Below are positions 58,622 through 64,000 of a stretch of DNA of 64,000 nucleotides, piece by piece. The notes beneath the pieces were generated by a model. It did not search any database. It was not told where the DNA came from and saw only the letters and a program-made list of their open reading frames with translations. The translations under genes and the position numbers were made by a program. The stretch is from Subtercola sp. (GTDB taxonomy: Bacteria > Actinomycetota > Actinomycetes > Actinomycetales > Microbacteriaceae), in assembly GCA_025463765.1 (NCBI GenBank), contig JAODBC010000092.1, forward strand, positions 16,390 to 80,389, written 5' to 3'. Positions within the stretch are counted from its first letter, which is position 1. Each line of letters opens with the position of its first letter.

Positions 58622-59910
58622 CGCTGACCGTCGAGCGGGTGACGGGTGAGGCGGCCCTGCGCGAATTCATCGAGCTTCCGCTGCGGCTGTGGCCGGGCGG
58701 CCTGTATGTGCCACTGCTGGAGTCGAGCATCCGGTCGTGGTTCACGGGCGAGAGCCCGCATCCGGAGCCCATCGAGCTCGTCGTCGTGCGCGATTCGAGC
58801 GACGCGAATTACCAAATCGATTTGAACCGCCAGAGCGACACGAACCGCCAGAGCCACCCGAGCGACCCGGACCAACCGAACCAACCGAGCGGCCCGAAGG
58901 AACCCCGCGACCTGAGTGCGATGGGCCACGGCCGCGGCCGGGTGGTCGCGCGCAGCACCGTGCACTCCGACCAGCGTCTCAACGAGAAACTGGGCGAGAA
59001 ACTGTTGCTGTTCGGCGCGACCGAGTTCGAAGACGACGCCGCAGCTCAGGCGCTTTTCGCGCACCTTGAAGAGCGGGCCAGAGAAGCCGGCGCTTCAGCG
59101 CTCTTCGGGCCGGTGTCGCTGCTGCCGAACCAGTCCGGCGGCGTCATCACCTCGGGGTTCGACCAGCGCGGATTCGTCGACTCGGCGTGGAATCCCGTCT
59201 GGGTGCCCTCGGTCTACGAGTCTGCGGGCTTTGAGCGCTGGGGCGAGGCCGACACCTACCTCGTGCGACCGGGCCGGCTCTCCGATGCGCCACGCAGACC
59301 CTCGGCCGACGAGTGGCGGGCGGCCGGAATGCGCCTCGAGTACGGTTCGAAGCGCCGCATGGGCAGGCTCATTCCCGAGCTGCTCGCGTTGTTGAACGCC
59401 TCATTCGCGCAACTGCCGTACTACACGCAGATCACGGCGGCCGAGATGGCGGCGGCCACTGACGGTCTCGCGTTTCTGCTCGACGAGCGGCTGCTGCTGC
59501 TGGCTCGGGATGCCCGTTCCAACCGGGCGACCGCGTTCGTGTTGGTCATTCCCGACATCACCGAATTCATGCAGAAGGTGGGCGGCCGGCTCAGTCTGCC
59601 GCGCCAACTGCAGTTGCTCGCGACCCGCGGGCGGTACCGGCGCGAGGCAGTGCTGGTGATTCAGGGTACAGATCCGGCGCGGCAGGGGCAGGGCATCCTG
59701 AGCCTGCTCACGCGGCAGCTGCAACACAACCTGCGCGAGCGCGGATACTCGGCCCTGCGCAGCACCTACATCGGTCGCGACAACCCGGCTTCGGCTGCCG
59801 CGTTCACGCGGTTCGGCGGGCGCCCGTTACAGGCGTACACGTTCTATCGAAAGCCGGTGCCGGGGGCTGCCGATAGCCTGACCACGCAGAACGAGGAGGT
59901 CACTTCGTGA
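58618..59910 (+). CDS. GNAT-family acyltransferase with N-terminal extension
   Basis: ATG 58618 (MTLTVERVTGEAALREF) gives 430 residues. The N-terminal 200 residues resemble a second, degenerate GNAT lobe, with FGPVSLLPNQSGGVITSGFD. The C-terminal lobe has QGTDPARQGQGILSLLTRQL (acetyl-CoA loop) and YIGRDNPASAAAFTRFGG. A 35-residue insertion of Asn/Gln/Asp/Pro/Ser repeats (NRQSD and DQPNQPSG pieces) lies near residue 65-95. It overlaps both neighbours. Such long GNATs acylate amino acids or lipid-like amines; substrate unknown. Confidence 0.75.
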   Translation: MTLTVERVTGEAALREFIELPLRLWPGGLYVPLLESSIRSWFTGESPHPEPIELVVVRDSSDANYQIDLNRQSDTNRQSHPSDPDQPNQPSGPKEPRDLSAMGHGRGRVVARSTVHSDQRLNEKLGEKLLLFGATEFEDDAAAQALFAHLEERAREAGASALFGPVSLLPNQSGGVITSGFDQRGFVDSAWNPVWVPSVYESAGFERWGEADTYLVRPGRLSDAPRRPSADEWRAAGMRLEYGSKRRMGRLIPELLALLNASFAQLPYYTQITAAEMAAATDGLAFLLDERLLLLARDARSNRATAFVLVIPDITEFMQKVGGRLSLPRQLQLLATRGRYRREAVLVIQGTDPARQGQGILSLLTRQLQHNLRERGYSALRSTYIGRDNPASAAAFTRFGGRPLQAYTFYRKPVPGAADSLTTQNEEVTS

Positions 59911-61262
59911 ACGACGATCAGAGCACGACCGACGACGACCTGCGCACGGTCGACGACCTGCGGGCGCTGCTCGGCGACCTCGTGCTGCTCGCGAGCCGGT
60001 CACCCTCGCCGCACAACACGCAGCCCTGGTCGCCACGTGTCGTGGGGTCGGGTGAGGGCCTAGCGGTCGAGGTCGCCGTCGTTCCGAGCCGCACCCTTCC
60101 GGCAGGCGATCCGAGCTTTCGCGACGTGGTGCTCTCGCTCGGCGCCTGGATCGAGAGCTTCAGCATCGGTGCGGCCGCGCACGGCTACGACGCGGTCGTC
60201 GAGACACTTCCAGCCCTCTCGCTGCTGCAAGAACTGCCGATCAGCGGTCGCGCCGACCCCGCCAAGCCGGTCTTTCGCGTGCACCTCGTTGCTCGAACCC
60301 TGCAGGCCGACGCCGATCACACACTGCCCGTCCCGGTGGTCGCTGACCCGCGACCGGTCGCGAATTCTGCACCCGTCACGCCCGTCACTCCCGTCGCTCC
60401 TGAACCGACCAGGCCGCCCACCGCCGACCCGGCACGCGAAGCAACGGCCGCCCCACCAACCCCGTTCACCCCCGACGATGTGCGCAACAGGGCCGTGTAC
60501 CGAGGCCGGCTCGCCGGGCATCCGGAGACCTGGAACGACCTCAGCGACGTCGACCTGCCCCCGTGGCTCTCGCTGCGGCGGCTCGACGACCGAGCGATGG
60601 CGTACCTCAGCCGGCTCGGAATCGCCTTCACCGCGTCGCGGCGCAGCGTCGCCCGCGAGCTGCTGCAGTGGTTGCGGCTCGATGCGCGGCATCCGCGCTA
60701 CCTGCTCGACGGCATGACCGACGTGATGCTGGGCATCCCGGCACCGCTGGCGCGTCTGGCTGCGCCCGCGACGCGGCGCACCGGCCTGCGCGACCCGGTG
60801 CTCGCCCTCGCCGGCGCCATCGGCCGCGGCGCAGAGTCGCTCGAGCGAGCGCGCAGCCTGCGCCCGCTCGCCCTCTCGCTCGCCGAGAGCTCGACCGAGT
60901 CGCCGACGCATCTGGTTCTCGTGGCGAATGCCCGCCTCGCTGCCGCCGACGACACCACCCGCATCACCGCCGCCATGGACAGCCGCATCGGCGTCTCGGA
61001 ACCAGATGCGCTGCAGGCCGGTCGCGCGCTGCAACGCCTGTGGCTGCACGCCCACAGCCGCGGGCTCTCGGTGTCGCCGCACTCCGAACTCATCGATTCG
61101 CCGCTGGCGCACGGGCTGCTGCGCAAGCGGCTCTCTCTCGGCCGCAGCGATGTGGCGCTTTCGGTGTTCAGCGTCGGAGTCGCCCTCGGCGACGTTCCAC
61201 GCTCCCCCCGGCTCACCGACCCGCAGCCTCCGAGCGGGCGCCGCGCCGAGCTCGGGCCCTGA
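59907..61262 (+). CDS. Acg-family nitroreductase-like FMN-binding protein
   Basis: 451 residues from GTG 59907 (GTGA overlap). The early LLASRSPSPHNTQPWSPRVV has the conserved S-P-H-N-T-Q-P-W of the nitroreductase-like Acg family, for FMN binding. Later stretches VLVANARLAAADD and LHAHSRGLSVSPHSELID match the second half. A 50-residue Pro/Thr/Val/Ala insert (SAPVTPVTPVAPEP, then PPTADPAREA) splits the domain near residue 150-195. Acg in mycobacteria sequesters FMN; here the operon suggests a redox step on a small molecule. Confidence 0.75.
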   Translation: MNDDQSTTDDDLRTVDDLRALLGDLVLLASRSPSPHNTQPWSPRVVGSGEGLAVEVAVVPSRTLPAGDPSFRDVVLSLGAWIESFSIGAAAHGYDAVVETLPALSLLQELPISGRADPAKPVFRVHLVARTLQADADHTLPVPVVADPRPVANSAPVTPVTPVAPEPTRPPTADPAREATAAPPTPFTPDDVRNRAVYRGRLAGHPETWNDLSDVDLPPWLSLRRLDDRAMAYLSRLGIAFTASRRSVARELLQWLRLDARHPRYLLDGMTDVMLGIPAPLARLAAPATRRTGLRDPVLALAGAIGRGAESLERARSLRPLALSLAESSTESPTHLVLVANARLAAADDTTRITAAMDSRIGVSEPDALQAGRALQRLWLHAHSRGLSVSPHSELIDSPLAHGLLRKRLSLGRSDVALSVFSVGVALGDVPRSPRLTDPQPPSGRRAELGP

Positions 61263-61303
61263 CGACGGCGCCGCTGAGTCACCCCAGCTCGTAGGCTGCA
61301 GAG

Positions 61304-62530
61304 ATGACTCCGATTCCGCTGCGTGTACGCGCCTGGGGCTGGTTCATGAACCGCTTCGACTCGATGCACATCGCCACCATGAGCCCGACCGACATTGCGC
61401 ACAACCAGACCATGAAGCATGTGCCGGCACCCGTTCGCCGGCTGCTTTTCGGCGCGCGCGATCGGCGAGTGACAGTGGATGATCGAACCCTCCCACCCGC
61501 GCCGGGCAGCACCACGGGCATCCCGATCCGCATCTACCGGCCCCTTATGACACCGTCGCAAGGCACCCCGAGCACGCCGAGCACTCCCGGCACGCCGAGC
61601 ACCCCCAGCACGCCGAACACCCCCAGCACCCAGAGCGCCCCGCCCACACCGCTCACCCCGAGCCCTTCGCACACCCCAATCCTGGGCACCGGCACCGGCC
61701 CCGCCACCACGGGCGCCCTCCCCATCGCCCTCTACTTTCACGGCGGCGGCTGGACCCTCTTCGGCGGCCTCGACATGTGCGACTGGCTGCCGTCGCGCGT
61801 TGCCGCCGAGCTCGGAGCGATCGTGGTCGCCGTCGACTACCGGCTGGCCCCGCAGCATCCGTTTCCGGCTGCCGTCGACGACTGCCGCGCCGCCCTCGGC
61901 TGGGTTGCGGCCAACGCCACCGCGCTCGGAGCCGACCCGGGGCGGCTCCCCGTCTTCGGAGACAGCGCCGGAGGCAACCTCGCCGCCGTGCTCAGCCTGC
62001 TCGCGCGCGACGAGGCCGAGGCCGAGGCCAGCCATGGAGCCGAGGCCAGCGACCAGGCCGAGTCCGCCCCGCGCATTGCCGTCCCGCGCATTGCTACCCC
62101 GCTCAGTGTCGCCCCGCGCATTGCCGCCCAGGCGCTCATCTACCCCGTCACCGACACCGTGCTCGACGACGCCTCCATGCGAGCGAACGCGCACAGCCCG
62201 GTACTGCACCAGGCCGACATGGCTGCGTTCTTCGATTACTACCTCGGCCCCGACGCGACGTCGGTCGCCAGAGTGGATGCCCGCGCCGCCCCTGCACGAG
62301 CATCCACTCTCGCGAACCTGCCTCCGGCACTCGTGCAGCTGGGCGCTCATGACGTCTTGCACGACCAAGGCCTTTCGTACGCTCGCCTACTGGGCGCAGA
62401 CGGTACCGAGGTGACGGTGATCACTTACCCTGAGGCTCCGCACGGCTGGGTGACCTATCCGCGCATCATGCGGGTGGCCACTCGCGCCACAGACGACCTC
62501 GTGGCCTTCTTGCGCCGGCACCTCGGCTGA
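61304..62530 (+). CDS. Hormone-sensitive-lipase-type esterase with repeat insertions
   Basis: ATG 61304 begins MTPIPLRVRAWGWFMNRF. The HSL core has FHGGGWTLFGG (oxyanion), GDSAGGNLAAVL (nucleophile), late Asp in QLGAHDVLHDQG and His in APHGWVTYPR. About 55 residues between the first strand and the oxyanion are TPSTP-type repeats; a second insert near residue 260 repeats PRIAVPRIATP. The catalytic triad is complete, so it should hydrolyse short acyl esters. It is 41 bp after the coupled operon and may be its last gene. Confidence 0.85.
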   Translation: MTPIPLRVRAWGWFMNRFDSMHIATMSPTDIAHNQTMKHVPAPVRRLLFGARDRRVTVDDRTLPPAPGSTTGIPIRIYRPLMTPSQGTPSTPSTPGTPSTPSTPNTPSTQSAPPTPLTPSPSHTPILGTGTGPATTGALPIALYFHGGGWTLFGGLDMCDWLPSRVAAELGAIVVAVDYRLAPQHPFPAAVDDCRAALGWVAANATALGADPGRLPVFGDSAGGNLAAVLSLLARDEAEAEASHGAEASDQAESAPRIAVPRIATPLSVAPRIAAQALIYPVTDTVLDDASMRANAHSPVLHQADMAAFFDYYLGPDATSVARVDARAAPARASTLANLPPALVQLGAHDVLHDQGLSYARLLGADGTEVTVITYPEAPHGWVTYPRIMRVATRATDDLVAFLRRHLG

Positions 62531-62589
62531 GCGGCGCCGGCTACCCACGCGGGAGCACTTCTGCACAGGCGCCCGTCCGCGCGGGCAGA

Positions 62590-63075
62590 TCAGCCCAGCG
62601 GCAGGCTCGACTCGGCCACCGTCTGGTTGTCGTCACTGAACGAGAACCACGCCTGCACGCGCTCGCCGGCCAGCACTCGCGGCAACCAGAACCGCGCATC
62701 GTGCCACATCTCCTCGAGCGGCAGCTCGTCGAGAGCGAACCACTCGGGAGCGAGCTCGTCTGAGACGTCGGGCGAACCCGACCACTCTTCGCCGACAAAA
62801 ACGGTCGAATTCTGGCTCCAGGCGCTCCGGAACGGAAACTCGTACTCCAACCGCCCTACCTCCCGAAGAGACGAAGGCGGCACCCGGATGCCCGTTTCCT
62901 CCGCCACCTCGCGCACGATGGCCTCGAGCGGGCTCTCGCCGTGCTCCACCTTGCCCCCGGGGCCGACGATCTTGCCGAGCCCCAGCCCGCTGCGTTTACG
63001 CCCCAGCAGAACCTCTCGGCGGCCATCCGGTCGCGTGCGCAGGAGGTAACACACGCACACCTCGTAGCCGGCCAC
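62590..63075 (-). CDS. NUDIX hydrolase (8-oxo-dGTP diphosphatase-like)
   Basis: 161 residues from ATG 63075. The Nudix box GGKVEHGESPLEAIVREVAEETGI is complete, here cited as GGKVEHGESPLEA and REVAEETGI. A KRSGLGLGKIVGPGG sequence before it and EYEFPFRSAWSQ after it are like MTH1/MutT relatives that clean oxidised purine nucleotides. It follows argA with 14 bp spacing on the same strand. Confidence 0.85.
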   Translation of the reverse strand: MAGYEVCVCYLLRTRPDGRREVLLGRKRSGLGLGKIVGPGGKVEHGESPLEAIVREVAEETGIRVPPSSLREVGRLEYEFPFRSAWSQNSTVFVGEEWSGSPDVSDELAPEWFALDELPLEEMWHDARFWLPRVLAGERVQAWFSFSDDNQTVAESSLPLG

Positions 63076-63089
63076 TGCGCGCGCAGCCC

Positions 63090-63629
63090 TCAGAGGTGCT
63101 TCAGCATGCGCGTGTTGCCGAGGGTGTTCGGCTTCACGCGGGCGAGGTCGAGAAACTCGGCGACGCCTTCGTCGGGCGAACGCACCAGCTCGGCGTACAC
63201 CTCGGGGTCGACGAGCGAGAGGGGCGAGGCGATGAACCCGTGGCGTTCGAAGAACGGCACCTCGAACGTGAGGCAGAACAGCCGCGAGAGGCCGAGGTCT
63301 CGGGCATCCTGTTCGATCGCATTCAGCAGAGCGTGCCCGACACCACGGCCGAGCCAGGCTTGGTCGACCGCGAGAGTGCGAACCTCGCCGAGGTCTTCCC
63401 AGAACACGTGCAGGGCACCGCAGCCGATCGGGGTTTGGTCTGCATCGACGGCGATGCGGAACTCTTGCACGGCCTCGTAGAAGACCACCGAGTCTTTGCC
63501 GAGCAGAATGCGTTGTTGCACCAGGGGTTCGACCAGGCGCTGAATCCAGGGCACATCAGATGTGCGGGCGCGTCGCACCGTGATCGACCCGGTTGCGGGG
63601 CGAGCGGCGGACACGTCAGGAGTGGTCAT
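63090..63629 (-). CDS. argA: Amino-acid N-acetyltransferase (short ArgA-type GNAT)
   Basis: ATG 63629 (MTTPDVSAARPATG) gives 179 residues, preceded by GGAGGGATG-like bases. A GNAT domain with VRRARTSDVPWIQRLVEP, VDQAWLGRGVGHALLNAIEQ (acetyl-CoA loop) and LSRLFCLTFEVPFFERHGF. The order and length match the short NAGS (Rv2747-type) of actinobacteria, which acetylates glutamate to begin arginine synthesis. It lacks the kinase domain of E. coli ArgA, as usual for this group. Confidence 0.8.
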   Translation of the reverse strand: MTTPDVSAARPATGSITVRRARTSDVPWIQRLVEPLVQQRILLGKDSVVFYEAVQEFRIAVDADQTPIGCGALHVFWEDLGEVRTLAVDQAWLGRGVGHALLNAIEQDARDLGLSRLFCLTFEVPFFERHGFIASPLSLVDPEVYAELVRSPDEGVAEFLDLARVKPNTLGNTRMLKHL

Positions 63630-63771
63630 CCCTCCATCCTCCCAGCCCGCCCCCAAAAGACGAAAACTCGCCCGAGCCGTAGATGAATAAGGAAATACGC
63701 GGCGCCAACGATGTGGGAGCTTCGGCAGTGAACACATCCTTTCATCCGCCTACCAGGCGACGGCGCACGCA

Positions 63772-63805
63772 AAAGGGGCCGGCCACCGAAGTGACCGACC
63801 CCTTT
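63772..63805 (-). terminator. Terminator of the next minus-strand gene
   Basis: AAAGGGG at 63772-63778 pairs with CCCCTTT at 63799-63805; pairing continues inward through CGG/CCG and CAC/GTG with two mismatches to a CGAA loop. On the minus strand it ends in four Ts. It is 71 bp past the stop of the partial gene at 63876. Confidence 0.75.
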
Positions 63806-63875
63806 CGAACGAGCGAACCACGGGCATCCGGATGCCCGGACAGCCCGCGCCTGCGAGCTACACCCGCGACGCGAA

Positions 63876-64000
63876 CTACTCGACGATGGTCGTCGTACCA
63901 GCACCCGCCTCAGCGACGTCGCCGGCCGTGATGGCGGCCAACGGCTCGGGCGAGGTCGTCAGGAAGGTGAACTCCCCGTCGACGAAGTCGGTGTAGATGT
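63876..64000 (-). CDS. C-terminal fragment of an unidentified protein
   Basis: Only 40 codons before the stop at 63876-63878 are inside the window: IYTDFVDGEFTFLTTSP, then a Gly/Ala/Thr-rich end finishing in TTTIVE. Followed by a good terminator. The family cannot be told. Confidence 0.5.
   Translation of the reverse strand, partial: IYTDFVDGEFTFLTTSPEPLAAITAGDVAEAGAGTTTIVE

Overview
The window is GC-rich chromosomal DNA with dense genes, frequent GTG starts and many ATGA or GTGA overlaps. It encodes a probable mycothiol deacetylase (mshB), an F420-type luciferase-like oxidoreductase, PknB-like kinases and a mycobacterial-type heme-degrading enzyme (mhuD). Together these point to an actinobacterium, most likely Microbacteriaceae or a close Micrococcales relative. 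That placement is inference from gene content, not from a marker phylogeny.

Layout. 0-8 kb: luciferase-like oxidoreductases, an XRE regulator, mhuD, a GAF-tailed Ser/Thr kinase, small membrane proteins, a MarR regulator diverging from a second Ser/Thr kinase with an extracellular repeat tail, and a VIT-type Fe/Mn transporter. 8.3-13.2 kb: a two-component system followed by a coupled flavin electron-transfer operon (ferric-reductase-like flavocytochrome, FMN-binding protein, ApbE flavinyltransferase). 13-20 kb: an amino-acid permease, SDR-type enzymes, a GNAT-AAA+ ATPase fusion, and a membrane gene beside a decayed paralogue. 20-25.3 kb: a stress and metal block with a formate/nitrite-type channel, manganese catalase, and an operon of glycosyltransferase, heme-oxygenase-like iron enzyme and CDGSH protein. 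25.4-34.8 kb: accessory-looking DNA with VapBC, FUSC, a CocE hydrolase, TetR and MarR regulators facing their probable targets across palindromes, an SDR-nitroreductase fusion, and a decayed DUF1275/toxin junction.

34.9-42.3 kb is a tandem genomic island at tRNA-Ser(CGA). The 3' end of the tRNA occurs three times (35260, 38466, 42172), and degraded tyrosine-recombinase C-termini lie just before the first and last copy. The left island carries a DUF5677-like protein, an Arr-like ADP-ribosyltransferase candidate and a Phd/RelE-like toxin-antitoxin pair with a palindromic operator. The right island carries HNH endonuclease and terminase-small-subunit genes, like a phage satellite or prophage remnant, plus a translationally coupled cytosolic and four-helix membrane protein pair of unknown function. 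That pair is my best candidate for an undescribed defence-type system.

42.4-64 kb returns to core-like DNA: aldo-keto reductase, glycosyltransferase, alpha/beta hydrolase, frameshifted rtcB, mshB, a cupin-fold oxygenase candidate, radA, a carboxylesterase, ptsI, a four-gene overlapping operon (adenylate-forming enzyme, duplicated-domain protein, GNAT, Acg-like nitroreductase), an HSL esterase, NUDIX and an ArgA-like acetyltransferase. Conserved enzymes here repeatedly carry in-frame Pro/Ala/Thr/Ser or Arg-rich repeat insertions or tails, and intergenic minisatellites and long palindromes are common. No CRISPR array, rRNA or intact insertion sequence was seen.
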